From: Bacteroides eggerthii
Lineage (GTDB): Bacteria; Bacteroidota; Bacteroidia; Bacteroidales; Bacteroidaceae
NCBI RefSeq assembly: GCF_025146565.1
Contig: NZ_CP102258.1
Location: forward strand, 3,814,001-3,878,000
Length of the DNA: 64,000 nt
Direction: 5' to 3'
The notes beneath the pieces were generated by a model. It saw only the letters and a list, made by a program, of their open reading frames with translations, made no database searches and had not been told where the DNA came from. Position 1 is the stretch's first letter, and every line of letters begins with the position of its first letter. This document shows positions 51,605 to 60,987 of the stretch, piece after piece. The translations under genes were made by a program, and so were the position numbers.

Positions 51605-52618
51605 TTATTTGCCCCTCAGCCTGCCTCCGATATTCCCCAATACGGCACCGCCTGCTCCGGCTGCAAGGCCACCTGTCTTGGTGGCTGTACGGTTCAGGTT
51701 ACGGCTGAAGTTTCCGGCACCGCCTGCCTGCACTATCCAGCCTGCTACCGTAGGCACGGTGAAGTATCCGATAATCCCAATCAGCATAAAGATGATGTAG
51801 ACACTGTTCGAGTTGTCTATCGAGTAGTCCGGATTGTTCTGCAGTTCCTGAATGTCATTCTGAAGCATCAGTACCTGAAGCTTGGCAAGCAGGGTGCTGA
51901 ACAGGTCGCTGACCGGAAGCCACAGGTAAACGGAAATATATCTCGTGAACCACTGTCCGAGCGTGGACTGGAATCCGTCCCATACACTGAAGGCGAACGC
52001 TACCGGTCCCAGTATCGAGAGTACGACCAGGAAAAAAGTCCTCACGGTGTCTATCAGCAGCGATGCCGCTGCGAATATCAGCTCCAGCAGGCTGCGGAAT
52101 GCGTCCCGGATCTTCTTTTCCAGATTATACATCCCGACTTCCACATACATGCCCAGCCGGGAGGCGGTATCTATGGTTGACCAGCCCAGTTCATCCAGCT
52201 GACGGTCAAACTCCTCGTCACTTACCAGATATGCTGTTTCGGGATTGCGGAGCATGGCCTCCTTTTCCAGTTCCTCCTTTTGGTTCCGGTACTGTTCCAT
52301 ATCCATCGTCTGCCCTTCGAGCATCTTGTGTGTGCCCTGCACGATGGGACTGAGAATATTGTTCAGCGTGCCGAGCACTAGCGTGGGAAAGAGCAGGATG
52401 CAGATGCCTATGGCAAAGGGACGCAGCAGGGGATAGACATCTATCGGTTCGGCACGTGCCATCGACTGCCATACACGGACGGCAACGTAGAACAACGCAC
52501 CCAGTCCGGCAAGTCCCTTGCCCACGTCCATCATGTCCTCGCAAAGGGGAAGCATCTCGTCATACAGGGTTGCCAGTATGGTGTGCAGGTTGGCAAAATC
52601 TATCGACAACGGCATCAT
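51605..52618 (-). CDS. traJ: Conjugative transposon protein TraJ
   Basis: The 337-residue polytopic membrane protein has an N-terminal cytoplasmic-facing helix (LATLYDEMLPLCEDMM), several membrane segments and the Gly-rich C-terminus after FTVPTVAGWIVQAGGAG. This is the TraJ (VirB6-like) pattern in Bacteroides elements. It follows traI after 2 bp. Confidence 0.9.
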   Translation of the reverse strand: MMPLSIDFANLHTILATLYDEMLPLCEDMMDVGKGLAGLGALFYVAVRVWQSMARAEPIDVYPLLRPFAIGICILLFPTLVLGTLNNILSPIVQGTHKMLEGQTMDMEQYRNQKEELEKEAMLRNPETAYLVSDEEFDRQLDELGWSTIDTASRLGMYVEVGMYNLEKKIRDAFRSLLELIFAAASLLIDTVRTFFLVVLSILGPVAFAFSVWDGFQSTLGQWFTRYISVYLWLPVSDLFSTLLAKLQVLMLQNDIQELQNNPDYSIDNSNSVYIIFMLIGIIGYFTVPTVAGWIVQAGGAGNFSRNLNRTATKTGGLAAGAGGAVLGNIGGRLRGK

Positions 52619-52620
52619 GG

Positions 52621-53250
52621 CTACCAGTATTTGGAGGTTTCATTCCCATAGAGCCGCATCACACGTTCCAGGTCGTTCTTCTTTCTGGCCCTGAGGTAGC
52701 TTACGGCTATGTTCTTGTTCGTATAATAGCTCACAAGGTTGCGGTAACGGCGCATCTCGTAATAGCAGTTGTCCACCACGTCCATACGGTCCTTGTCGGT
52801 CATGGACAGGGTACTGACATTGATAACCTGTTTCAGGTCCTGCAACACGCCGTTGCTCTCTTCCAGCAGGCGGGTGTAACCGAAGGCGATGGCGTCCAGT
52901 TCGCGCGGTGAGAAGTTTTCATCGTTCATCATCTTGCCGAAGTTGGTTACATAGATGTCGGACACGTCGCCCACCATCAGGATGATGTCACGCACCTTGC
53001 GGGCATCCTGTATCAGGTTGTTGACCGATTTCAGCTGGTCGTAATATTTCTTGGCCTGCTCATAGATCTTTACTGTCTCGGCAAAGCTTTCTGCCGTATT
53101 GACTGCCGTCTTTGAGGTATGGGCGATATTGTCCGACATGTTTATGATGCTTTGGGCCAGATTGCCGGGATCTGTCACCACCCATTGGGCGCGTGCTCCG
53201 GTAACGCCCAGTACAAATGCCGTTCCGATCAGAAGCGTTCTTGCCTTCAT
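52621..53250 (-). CDS. traI: Conjugative transposon protein TraI (DUF4141)
   Basis: The 209-residue protein has a signal peptide ending at GARAQW and the DUF4141/TraI pattern QWVVTDPGNLAQSIIN, then EQAKKYYDQLKSV and ARKVRDIILMVGDVSDIY. It resembles VirB5-type minor pilus components. It overlaps the DUF3876 gene by 4 bp. Confidence 0.9.
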   Translation of the reverse strand: MKARTLLIGTAFVLGVTGARAQWVVTDPGNLAQSIINMSDNIAHTSKTAVNTAESFAETVKIYEQAKKYYDQLKSVNNLIQDARKVRDIILMVGDVSDIYVTNFGKMMNDENFSPRELDAIAFGYTRLLEESNGVLQDLKQVINVSTLSMTDKDRMDVVDNCYYEMRRYRNLVSYYTNKNIAVSYLRARKKNDLERVMRLYGNETSKYW

Positions 53251-53615
53251 GCCCGTTCCTCCTTCCTTACATAGTCTCCGCCCGGTGAGAATGTCAGCAC
53301 GTCGGCTGCCTCATTGTAGGACACATCGACACGGTAGCCCGTATTGACAAACAGGTTTCCGTTTTCTTCCACCAGCAGGTAAGTCTGCGGCTTCAGCCTT
53401 CGGGTTCTCCCGCTATGGGAAAACACCGTCACTTTATAGCATTCTCCTTCCTTGTATACCAGCACGTCAGGTCTGCCTTCCACGCTGGTCCACGTTCCGC
53501 AGATCTTGTCGCGGTCGATACCGCTTTCCGAACAGCTCTGCAATATCATGGCGGCCATGCTTATCAGACATACCGCCAGCCTCATAAGGGGTCTGTTTCT
53601 CATAATCGTTTTCAT
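53247..53615 (-). CDS. DUF3876-type lipoprotein of the tra operon (TraH position)
   Basis: The 122-residue protein has a lipoprotein signal with lipobox LQSC, then DKICGTWTSVEGRPDVLVYKE. The CGTW...EGRPDVLVYK pattern matches the small DUF3876 proteins next to traG. The start at 53615 overlaps traG's stop by 4 bp; a longer frame to 53816 runs within traG and was rejected. Confidence 0.75.
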   Translation of the reverse strand: MKTIMRNRPLMRLAVCLISMAAMILQSCSESGIDRDKICGTWTSVEGRPDVLVYKEGECYKVTVFSHSGRTRRLKPQTYLLVEENGNLFVNTGYRVDVSYNEAADVLTFSPGGDYVRKEERA

Positions 53616-56137
53616 TTCGGGTTTGATACCTGTTTCTGTTCCTCTCGCTTTTTCTCCGCCAGACGGCGGATGGCTCCTTCCAGACTGCCCTCCGGTCCTC
53701 CGGCAATCCGTTGTACTTCCAGTTTCTCCGACTCCTCGGTCGTGAACGTGAAGTATTCTTCCTCGCTCACTTCCGTGGCATATACTGCCGAGCAGGTTCC
53801 TCCAAGCCCTATCCATACTTCCCGGTAGAAGCGCCCGGGATGGTTCGCCTGGTTGATGGAAAGAATCTGCCCTTTCTCTTTCTCGGTCAGACCGAGCAGC
53901 CGCTGGATGTGCTCGAACTTGTTCATGTATTTCCGCTGGTCAAGCAGTATCTTGCAGTCAGAGTTGTTGATGATGGCCTCTTTCACTATCGGGGAGCTGA
54001 TGATGTCGTCCACCTCCTGTGTCACCACCACAGCCTCACCGAAATATTTTCTGACGGTCTTAAAAAGGTACTTGATGTATTCACTCATATTGGCGGACAT
54101 CAGGGCTTTCCAGCATTCCTCTATCAATATCATCTTACGGATACCTTTGAGCCTGCGCATCTTGGCGATGAAAGTTTCCATAATGATCAGTGTCACCACC
54201 GGAAGAAGCACTTTGTTGCTGCTGATATTGTCCAGTTCGAATACGATGAACCGTTTGCCTGTCAGGTCCAGTTCCTTGTCGGAGTTCAGCAGGAAGTCAT
54301 AGTCTCCGCCCCGGTAGAACGGTTCCAGAACGTTCAAAAAACCGTCAATGTCAAAATCCTTCTCACGCACCTTTTTCTCTTCAATCATTCTTCTGTAGTC
54401 ATCGGCGACAAACTCATAGAAACCGTTGAAGTCCGGTCTGATGTTCCGGTTCTCCGAAATCTTTCGGATATAGGCGTTCACTGCTCCAGAAAGAGCGACC
54501 TCCTCCGAACGTTTCGGCGACTCGTCTTCCCGTTTCCACAAGGTCAGTATCAGTGTATTGATACTGTCACGCTTCTCCACATCGAATTTTCCGGATTCGG
54601 TGTAGAACGGGTTGAAGGATATCGGATTGTCCTCTTCATACGTGATGTAAATCCCGTCCTTCCCGTTGGTACGGTCATGGATCATCCTGCACAACCCCTG
54701 GTAGCTGTTTCCTGTGTCCACCAGCAGGATATGCGCTCCCTGTTCGTAGTATTGGCGGACAAGGTGGTTGGTGAAAAAGGATTTTCCGCTGCCCGAAGGC
54801 CCGAGGATGAACTTGTTTCTGTTGGTGATGATTCCTCGCTTCATGGGCAGGTCGGAAATATCCACATGCACCGGTATCCCGTTCTGGCGGTCTGCCAGCC
54901 GGATTCCGAACGGACTGGGCGAGCTCCTGTAATTGGTCTCTCCGGCAAAGAGGCATACGGCCTGTTCCAGGAAGGTATAAAAGGATTCTTCGGATGGAAA
55001 GTCGCCTGCATTTCCGGGGATTCCCGCCCAATAGATGACCGGTGTGTCAATGGTGTTATACCTTGGCGTGCATTCCATCATGGCCAGCTGGCTGCCCGTG
55101 TCGTTCCTGATGCGGCGGAACTCTTCCGCATCCTCCGCCCAGGCGATGACGTTGCAGTGGCATCTGACGGGAAGCACTCCTTTGGTATGTGCCTCATCAA
55201 GATACATCTCCGTCCACTCCTGGTTAACGGCATTGCTCCGGCTGTATTTTGACAACGAGAGCATATTGCGCGAGTTTTTCTCCATCATCTGCAGGATTTC
55301 CTGTGCATCGTCGATGAACACGTATTGTGAATAGATGTGGTTGCATGACAGCAGCAGTCCTACGGGTGCGGCAAAGGAGAGGCGGCAGTCGCTGCGGTCC
55401 GTGGACATCCTCTCGTAGCGCATGTCCGTGGAAAGTCTGCCGGGCAGGTCTTCCGTATCGGAAAGGGTATGCAGGCAGAGGCGTTTGTCACCGATGCGCA
55501 TCCTGCCGGGCTTGAGGCAGATGTCCTGCAATACGGCGGTCTCATCCTCCAGCGAGAGGGAAAAGTATTTTTCCACCAGTCCGGGATGTTCCTTCGTACC
55601 GGTGATTTCGTCTGTTTCCAGACGGCGAAGCCTTATATGTCCGGAATCATTCATAATACGCTCGAACTGTTCCACCGCCTCAAGAAAGCGGGCGGCAGCA
55701 TCCTTGTCGGTTATCTCTTTGGGCAACAGGAATCCCCGGCAAAGGGTATTGAAGTCACTCTTCCGGCGGCTGCGTTCGCGGGTTGTCTTCGTCAGGAACA
55801 GGTAGCATTTGTGATTCAGGTAAGGTCTTTCATTGAAATGCAGCTCATAGCTGCGTGTCAGGAAGCTCTGTTCTCCGTCATCGGTCTTCGGACGGTAGGT
55901 TTCCTTGACGAACCAGTCCTGTTTGCAGACGACACTATGTTCCGGCAATACCTTCACGGCTTTGATCCAGGAGGAGTGCATGGCCTCATACTCGTCCGCC
56001 GTTACCGTGTACAGTTCGGGCAGTTCCACTTCGAAAGCCACGGTCAGGTCGGCATCCTTGCTCACGATACAGCCGTTTTCTACCGACAGCAGGGGGAATC
56101 TGCGTTCCAGCGTTTCCGCCTTTAATACATTTCTCAT
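53612..56137 (-). CDS. traG: Conjugation ATPase TraG (VirB4-like)
   Basis: The 841-residue ATPase powers the transfer channel. Walker A GPSGSGKSFFTNHL is near residue 453 and Walker B-like ILIEECWKAL near residue 675. The N-terminal part (LERRFPLLSVENGCIVSKDADLTV) and the C-terminal KILLDQRKY block are typical of Bacteroides TraG. Overlaps with traF and the DUF3876 gene by 4 bp each. Confidence 0.95.
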   Translation of the reverse strand: MRNVLKAETLERRFPLLSVENGCIVSKDADLTVAFEVELPELYTVTADEYEAMHSSWIKAVKVLPEHSVVCKQDWFVKETYRPKTDDGEQSFLTRSYELHFNERPYLNHKCYLFLTKTTRERSRRKSDFNTLCRGFLLPKEITDKDAAARFLEAVEQFERIMNDSGHIRLRRLETDEITGTKEHPGLVEKYFSLSLEDETAVLQDICLKPGRMRIGDKRLCLHTLSDTEDLPGRLSTDMRYERMSTDRSDCRLSFAAPVGLLLSCNHIYSQYVFIDDAQEILQMMEKNSRNMLSLSKYSRSNAVNQEWTEMYLDEAHTKGVLPVRCHCNVIAWAEDAEEFRRIRNDTGSQLAMMECTPRYNTIDTPVIYWAGIPGNAGDFPSEESFYTFLEQAVCLFAGETNYRSSPSPFGIRLADRQNGIPVHVDISDLPMKRGIITNRNKFILGPSGSGKSFFTNHLVRQYYEQGAHILLVDTGNSYQGLCRMIHDRTNGKDGIYITYEEDNPISFNPFYTESGKFDVEKRDSINTLILTLWKREDESPKRSEEVALSGAVNAYIRKISENRNIRPDFNGFYEFVADDYRRMIEEKKVREKDFDIDGFLNVLEPFYRGGDYDFLLNSDKELDLTGKRFIVFELDNISSNKVLLPVVTLIIMETFIAKMRRLKGIRKMILIEECWKALMSANMSEYIKYLFKTVRKYFGEAVVVTQEVDDIISSPIVKEAIINNSDCKILLDQRKYMNKFEHIQRLLGLTEKEKGQILSINQANHPGRFYREVWIGLGGTCSAVYATEVSEEEYFTFTTEESEKLEVQRIAGGPEGSLEGAIRRLAEKKREEQKQVSNPK

Positions 56138-56463
56138 GATTGTTGTTTTTTTCTTCTTCTTGTGAATAATCTGAAAACTCTCTTGCGGTGAATCAGATAG
56201 CGTGGATGTCGTTTTTCAGCCAGCAGCTTCATCAGCCCGTGTTCACCGTAACGGGCATTCAAACGGAATATCACCCACACCAACAGGCTGCCGGACAGGA
56301 TTCCGAAGGATAAGCATATCCATTGGTCCACCCCCGTCAGGTAAAGAAAGACTACCATAAGGAGCACCATCGCAAGCCCTCCGGCAAAGACGAACAGGTA
56401 TTGCGACTTGAGTCCTTTGAACTCGACGGGGTTGCCGGCACCTTTGTTTACCGGATATTCCAT
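56134..56463 (-). CDS. traF: Conjugative transposon TraF (DUF4133) membrane protein
   Basis: The 109-residue protein begins MEYPVNKGAGNPVEFKGLK, the DUF4133 signature, and has two membrane helices followed by a basic tail (HPRYLIHRKRVFRLFTRRRKK). It resembles VirB3. It overlaps traG by 4 bp. Confidence 0.9.
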   Translation of the reverse strand: MEYPVNKGAGNPVEFKGLKSQYLFVFAGGLAMVLLMVVFLYLTGVDQWICLSFGILSGSLLVWVIFRLNARYGEHGLMKLLAEKRHPRYLIHRKRVFRLFTRRRKKQQS

Positions 56464-56468
56464 AGGCT

Positions 56469-56765
56469 TTAGAGGAAGAAGGAACGTAAGATGGTGGCGG
56501 CTACGATCAGAAAGATACAGGCAAAGAACCAGCTAGCGGCGGTTTTCGAAGTGTCGGGGTCTCCGCTGGAAAATTTGCCATAGGTCTTGATACCGCCTAC
56601 CAGACCAAGCACCGCACCGATGGCATAGCATAGTTTGGTGGCGGGATCGAAATACGAGGTCATGAGGCTGGTTGCCTCGTTGATACCCGCAAGGCCCTGG
56701 CCCTGCGCAAAGGTGTTTGCGGCGATGACCGCACACATCACAGAAAAAAGGATTCTTCTTTTCAT
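56469..56765 (-). CDS. traE: Conjugative transposon TraE (DUF4134) membrane protein
   Basis: The 98-residue protein has a signal-like N-terminus ending NTFAQGQG, then GINEATSLMTSYFDPATKL and two membrane helices, the DUF4134 (VirB2/pilin-like) pattern. Start 56765 (MKRRILFS) chosen over a longer upstream ATG. It is the first gene of the long tra operon running left. Confidence 0.9.
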   Translation of the reverse strand: MKRRILFSVMCAVIAANTFAQGQGLAGINEATSLMTSYFDPATKLCYAIGAVLGLVGGIKTYGKFSSGDPDTSKTAASWFFACIFLIVAATILRSFFL

Positions 56766-56838
56766 TGTCGAATCGTTTGGGTAAGACATAAATTTGAATT
56801 CGACAACAAAGATAAATGGGGATAATGCGCTATGATTC

Positions 56839-56881
56839 AGATGTGTCATCAGATGTCATCAAATGTCATCAGATGTCTCAT
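56839..56881. repeat. Iteron-like tandem repeats upstream of the tra operon
   Basis: Four 10-12-bp units: CAGATGTGTCAT, CAGATGTCAT, CAAATGTCAT, CAGATGTCTCAT. The same unit is repeated three times at 62190-62219 upstream of the mob genes. Confidence 0.75.
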
Positions 56882-57311
56882 TGCGTCATTGTATGTATAT
56901 GTTTACTTATTTACCAATTCAACGGTATGTATTGATAGACTGCCATATATGTTATTTGCGTTAATTATATTACTATCTAACTATATGTGTTTGCCGTTAA
57001 TGAGTTCACCTATTTCAGTTTTTTTCAGTTCACTATTTAAATGAATTCACATGTTTTTCTAACTCCCTAATTATTATTCTAAAAAGAGCTTAGTCAAAAT
57101 ATTTATAAAACAGGTAGTTTTACCTTCAATTTTTTGTTGTCTTTCCTTTTTCCAAATATGTTGCACATTTGTGAAATTTTCAATTTATTCAAAATGAAAT
57201 TTTATGACTTGTGCGTTTACAACATCGTGGAAAGAATGATTTATTAAATATAAAAAATCAAAAAAAATAGGCTTCAAGAATATTACATAATGGTAAATTG
57301 GGGGAAAAGAG

Positions 57312-57342
57312 TATATTTGTATAATATAATACGATATTATAA
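57312..57342 (+). promoter_or_regulatory. Promoter and palindrome of the four-gene cassette
   Basis: TATATTTG (57312-57319) fits the -7 consensus. A short palindrome TATAATAT/ATATTATA (57321-57328, 57335-57342) covers the start region. The -33 element is not clear. Confidence 0.5.
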
Positions 57343-57391
57343 ATATACGCAGGTAGTGATTTACTAATATAGATTTGATATATAGAATATT

Positions 57392-58108
57392 ATGAAACAG
57401 AATTTTATCATAAGAGGATTACGTGGAAGTGTGTTTATGCCACAGATAACGTTTAATTGGGAATTTATTTCAGCCATACAAACGATGTTGCCTAATTATA
57501 TCCCTTCCGTTATTTCTGATACCCCACAAGTAATAAAAGGTATGCTACTCTCTCCTGGGGATTGGATTTTGTCTTCTCCTGATGATAATATACGAATAGT
57601 GTTTCAAGCACAAAAAGTAGACTATATTATTAATACAAATATTGAATATACTCAAGATATAGTATCTACACTTGCAAATAATTGTAATCAGATATTTAAG
57701 AGAATTATGGAAATTACAGGGATGAGAGCAAGCCGTTTAGCCATTGCCCCCACTCTTGAATATAAAGGTGATACTACTTTATTTAAGAATTTTGTCAATA
57801 AAATCTACGCAAAGAACACATTCAAAGAATCGAAAGTGGATAATTGTGATTTTTCACAAGTCTTTCGCGTTGATGAGGAAATTAACGGGAAACAGTTCAT
57901 TGTAAATTATTTATCTAAGTTTTATGTAGCTACTCCTATCGTAGTTGTTAACGGTATAAATACTATCCAAGAGGTAAATATGGTAGATTTTGATATTAAC
58001 ACGTTTGTAAATCCTGAGTATTCTTTTGACACTAATGCAACTAGTGATTTCTTTCAAAAAGGAGCAGGATTTTGCTCTGAATTCTTGTTGTGGTATATTG
58101 GAGAATAA
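57392..58108 (+). CDS. Unknown protein, first gene of an AT-rich cassette
   Basis: The 238-residue protein has no recognised domain. It alternates strands and helices without signal peptide or membrane segment (RGLRGSVFMPQITFN start; FIVNYLSKFYVATPIVVVN late). Base composition is far more AT-rich than the tra genes on both sides. It heads four tightly spaced plus-strand genes inserted between traE and the DUF4122 gene. Confidence 0.6.
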   Translation: MKQNFIIRGLRGSVFMPQITFNWEFISAIQTMLPNYIPSVISDTPQVIKGMLLSPGDWILSSPDDNIRIVFQAQKVDYIINTNIEYTQDIVSTLANNCNQIFKRIMEITGMRASRLAIAPTLEYKGDTTLFKNFVNKIYAKNTFKESKVDNCDFSQVFRVDEEINGKQFIVNYLSKFYVATPIVVVNGINTIQEVNMVDFDINTFVNPEYSFDTNATSDFFQKGAGFCSEFLLWYIGE

Positions 58109-58119
58109 TAGATATAGAT

Positions 58120-58905
58120 ATGGAAGTAACCTCACTATATGATTATACTAAAAGATTTACAGAGCCACAATTACAATTTCAGTCTGCCCTTGAATATCCA
58201 ACAGATTTTTGGGAAAACTATTTAAGTGACATATCCAAAGGTGCTTTAAAATCATTTGATATAAAGTGTCCTGCACTTCCTGATATGTTTTGGCTAAACA
58301 AATTGCCAATAGGTTCTTCTCAATATATAGCACAGGATGCCGAAGATAGGATAAATGAAAAATGTGCTTCTAGCGCAAACAGTGATAATATTTCAAGCGG
58401 TCAAATAATACGCAGAACGTCTAAAGATTCTACAAGTAGCGCTGATTTAAATAGAATGAATGAAGAATTTCATTCATCATTATCTAAACGGACTCAAACA
58501 TTTGTATGGACACTGCAACATATAGATTTTGAGGATGGTGTAGAAAATGATATAATTAAAGAGGTAGAAGGTTATATTAAAACGAATAGATTTGTAACTT
58601 ATTTATGGTTACATTCTATTTATTCAAATAACCAGAAAGATATTGATGTTTTAGCAGGGCTATTACGTATTATAGGAATGACTGTAGAAAAGGAAGATAC
58701 AGATATGTTATTAACAATGGTAAAAGCGGGGTTATCCGATTCTCACTCTAAAACGCAAGAAGCGGCATTAATGGTAATAGAGCAATGGAGAACTCGAAAT
58801 TGTTTAATAGCCATAGAAACTGCTCCATCATTTAACTCTTCTTGGCTTTGTGACTATGCAAAACAAATTGAATCAGAATTAAATGAAGAATTGCGACCAT
58901 GCTAA
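58120..58905 (+). CDS. Unknown protein, second gene of the AT-rich cassette
   Basis: The 261-residue protein starts at 58120 (MEVTSLYDY); an earlier ATG at 58090 would overlap the first gene. The C-terminal 110 residues look like an alpha-helical repeat array (YLWLHSIYSNNQKDIDVLAGLL, then MVKAGLSDSHSKTQEAALMVIE). No enzymatic motif is visible. Confidence 0.6.
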   Translation: MEVTSLYDYTKRFTEPQLQFQSALEYPTDFWENYLSDISKGALKSFDIKCPALPDMFWLNKLPIGSSQYIAQDAEDRINEKCASSANSDNISSGQIIRRTSKDSTSSADLNRMNEEFHSSLSKRTQTFVWTLQHIDFEDGVENDIIKEVEGYIKTNRFVTYLWLHSIYSNNQKDIDVLAGLLRIIGMTVEKEDTDMLLTMVKAGLSDSHSKTQEAALMVIEQWRTRNCLIAIETAPSFNSSWLCDYAKQIESELNEELRPC

Positions 58906-59405
58906 TACGAATGATTTCTGGAATAAGTAAGTGGGATGGTTCAAAAGCTGTCAACCGAAAAGACTATTATATCTGTGGTGATGCTATTGGTGACTTACGT
59001 ACTACTGATAACAAATTGAGTGTTTGGAAAGCCGATACTCAGGAAGATATAAACGATGCCATTGTAGCATTAGCCTTAAATCGGGATTCAGTAAGTAAAC
59101 TAAGCTATTTTCTTTTGAAAGAAGAAGATTTAGATAAAATGGATATTAAAATATCTGATGAGCAAGTGGGTGTTGCTGCAGGGCTGGATAGTCAAATTTT
59201 GACTAAACACCGAGATCTAATAGATTTAGACTATTGGAGACTCGGATATCTGGCGGACCATTTAACAGAACTTGCAAAAAATGTAAATAATAGAAGAATT
59301 TGTTCTGCAAGTGAAGTGAAAAAGTTACTTGAAAGATATAAGCAGGAAAATAAAATCACTCCAATACAAGTGAAGGACAAATTAAGAACAAGTTTAAAAT
59401 GGTAA
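58899..59405 (+). CDS. Unknown protein, third gene of the AT-rich cassette
   Basis: The 168-residue protein has no recognised family. The N-terminal part reads IRMISGISKWDGSKAVNRKDYY and the C-terminus is helical and basic. It overlaps the second gene by 7 bp. Co-translation with it suggests a complex. Confidence 0.55.
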   Translation: MLIRMISGISKWDGSKAVNRKDYYICGDAIGDLRTTDNKLSVWKADTQEDINDAIVALALNRDSVSKLSYFLLKEEDLDKMDIKISDEQVGVAAGLDSQILTKHRDLIDLDYWRLGYLADHLTELAKNVNNRRICSASEVKKLLERYKQENKITPIQVKDKLRTSLKW

Positions 59406-59409
59406 AACT

Positions 59410-59781
59410 ATGGCATCACTAAACATGGTCGGACCCTACCTCTTAACAGAGCATGAAATAAATGCTAATGTAGAATTCGGAAGAATTGGTAATTATGCAT
59501 TTGGGTATTTAAATGATAAGGGAGTGTTTATCGTAAGATATGTAGGACGTTCGGACACAAACTTACACACTAAAATAATGCTTGGGTTAATAGACAACAA
59601 AAAAAATCCTGCAAAATATCGTTATGAATGGTTTAAATTCAGCTATGCAGATACTCCTATAGAAGCATATATTAAAGAATGCAAGAATTATCATGACTTT
59701 GGAGGAGATAGGGGCAAGTTATTAAATATAACACATCCAGATTCTCCTGATAATTTAATAAAATGTCCTTTTTGTCAATGA
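59410..59781 (+). CDS. GIY-YIG-like protein, fourth gene of the AT-rich cassette
   Basis: The 123-residue protein has the pattern NYAFGYLNDKGVFIVRYVGRSD near residue 27, Arg in the following loop, and AYIKECKNYHDFGG near residue 85, as in GIY-YIG-related small proteins, then a C-terminal CPFC pair. The canonical GIY and YIG triplets are altered (YAFGY, YVGR), so nuclease activity is uncertain. Confidence 0.55.
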   Translation: MASLNMVGPYLLTEHEINANVEFGRIGNYAFGYLNDKGVFIVRYVGRSDTNLHTKIMLGLIDNKKNPAKYRYEWFKFSYADTPIEAYIKECKNYHDFGGDRGKLLNITHPDSPDNLIKCPFCQ

Positions 59782-59804
59782 CATAATAATAAAATCAGTA
59801 TTAT

Positions 59805-59850
59805 TCATCCCCATCGCAGATATATTTTTCTATGGTGGGGATGATTTTAA
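59805..59850. terminator. Terminator after the AT-rich cassette
   Basis: TCATCCCCA (59805-59813) pairs with TGGGGATGA (59836-59844), followed by TTTTAA. It lies between convergent genes. Confidence 0.7.
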
Positions 59851-59876
59851 AGTATCCACTATTCTATTACTTCACT

Positions 59877-60542
59877 TTAAAGAAACTGCCTCCATTCGTA
59901 ATCAACTGGATTTTCTTTTCTCTCTCTTTTCAAAGGCAACGCATTCCCCTCCTTATCCACATACTTCCCCATCAGTTCCTCAATCAGCTTCTTGTTCTCC
60001 ACCTGGGAGGAGAACAGTTCAAACATGTCCGTTTCCCGGATGGAATGCAGTGTCATGGCCGCCCTGTATGATTTGTTCTCGTCCGAGCCGGCACCATTCA
60101 GGTTAAGCAGCACATCGCCTACATTGAGCAGGTCAGCAGGAGTAACCATCGGAGCAATGGCTTCCGTTTCGGGAGAGCGGCTGTCCAGTTCCTCCTGTTC
60201 TTCTTTCAGCATTCTCATCTCCTCCAAAGGCAGTTTGCATTCCACTTCATCTTCCGGAATATCCTTATCCGCTCCGATAAAATCACTTCCGGTTTCCAGT
60301 TGCTGGCTCATGTAAGGGGCGACGGTCTTCCCGGCATTCTCGTCCAGATAGACAAAGCGGGTAGCTCCCATCACATCCTGTGCATTTCCCGGTTCACCGT
60401 TGTCTTTTTCTGCTTGTGGCCGATTGCGGGGAGTATAAAGCAGATCACAGATTTTACCTATTCTCTCTTTTTGTTTCCATACCTTATATAACAGATAAGC
60501 GGTACAGCCGAACCGTATTGATAAATAAACTATTTCTTCCAT
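59877..60542 (-). CDS. Conjugative transposon DUF4122-type protein
   Basis: The 221-residue protein begins with a membrane-like segment (VYLSIRFGCTAYLLYKVW) and has an acidic middle, then DLLNVGDVLLNLNG and the terminal PVDYEWRQFL. This fits the DUF4122 family found just before the tra operon in Bacteroides elements. Here an AT-rich cassette has come between it and traE. It overlaps the DUF3408 gene by 13 bp. Confidence 0.75.
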   Translation of the reverse strand: MEEIVYLSIRFGCTAYLLYKVWKQKERIGKICDLLYTPRNRPQAEKDNGEPGNAQDVMGATRFVYLDENAGKTVAPYMSQQLETGSDFIGADKDIPEDEVECKLPLEEMRMLKEEQEELDSRSPETEAIAPMVTPADLLNVGDVLLNLNGAGSDENKSYRAAMTLHSIRETDMFELFSSQVENKKLIEELMGKYVDKEGNALPLKRERKENPVDYEWRQFL

Positions 60543-60979
60543 TCTATTGGCTTTTGAGTTGCTTCTTGATTATATATTTCATTGATGATATGCTGATACC
60601 TTTCCAGATGGTCTGACAGTACACTCCCTAAAAACATGGGGACAGACATTTCCGGTGCAATGACCGGCAATACTTTGGCAACAGTCCTGTACAATGTATC
60701 GTTAATATAGGTCTGCCTTCTTGCTCCCGACAGTTTCACTTTCAGAAACCGGCTCCGGTATTCATCTGAATCAGCCGCTCCATCCGGTGTTTTTTTTATT
60801 TGCTGTCTGGAAGAACCGCTTTTCTTCTCCTGTTTCTCCGGACAAGGTCCAGCCTGACTTTTTGTTTCCGGCTCCTCTTCCGGAGGAACCGTTCTTTCCA
60901 AAGCGGTCACATCTCCTGCCATCATGCGTTTCAATGCCTCCTCGTCCACTTGGTAATCCGTTCTTCTTTTGGTGGTCAT
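60530..60979 (-). CDS. Conjugative transposon DUF3408 protein
   Basis: The 149-residue protein has a disordered charged N-terminal half (EEEPETKSQAGPCPEKQ) and a C-terminal DUF3408-like half: RRQTYINDTLYRTVAKVLPVIAPEMSVPMFLGSVLSDHLE. The family is probably a small DNA-binding relaxosome/partition helper. It follows the ParA gene after 8 bp. Confidence 0.8.
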   Translation of the reverse strand: MTTKRRTDYQVDEEALKRMMAGDVTALERTVPPEEEPETKSQAGPCPEKQEKKSGSSRQQIKKTPDGAADSDEYRSRFLKVKLSGARRQTYINDTLYRTVAKVLPVIAPEMSVPMFLGSVLSDHLERYQHIINEIYNQEATQKPIEWKK

Positions 60980-60987
60980 AATTGTTT

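Larger units (their letters stand above)
56766..57391. other. Gene-free AT-rich spacer upstream of traE
   Basis: The 626 bp hold the short tandem repeats at 56839-56881 and a promoter near 57312 for the rightward cassette. I see no convincing gene. Confidence 0.6.

Noticed and set aside
53711..55252. 513-residue open frame on the plus strand
   Set aside because: Antisense shadow of traG.
56839..56881. Possible CRISPR array
   Set aside because: Units are 10-12 bp in direct tandem with no spacers and no cas genes nearby.
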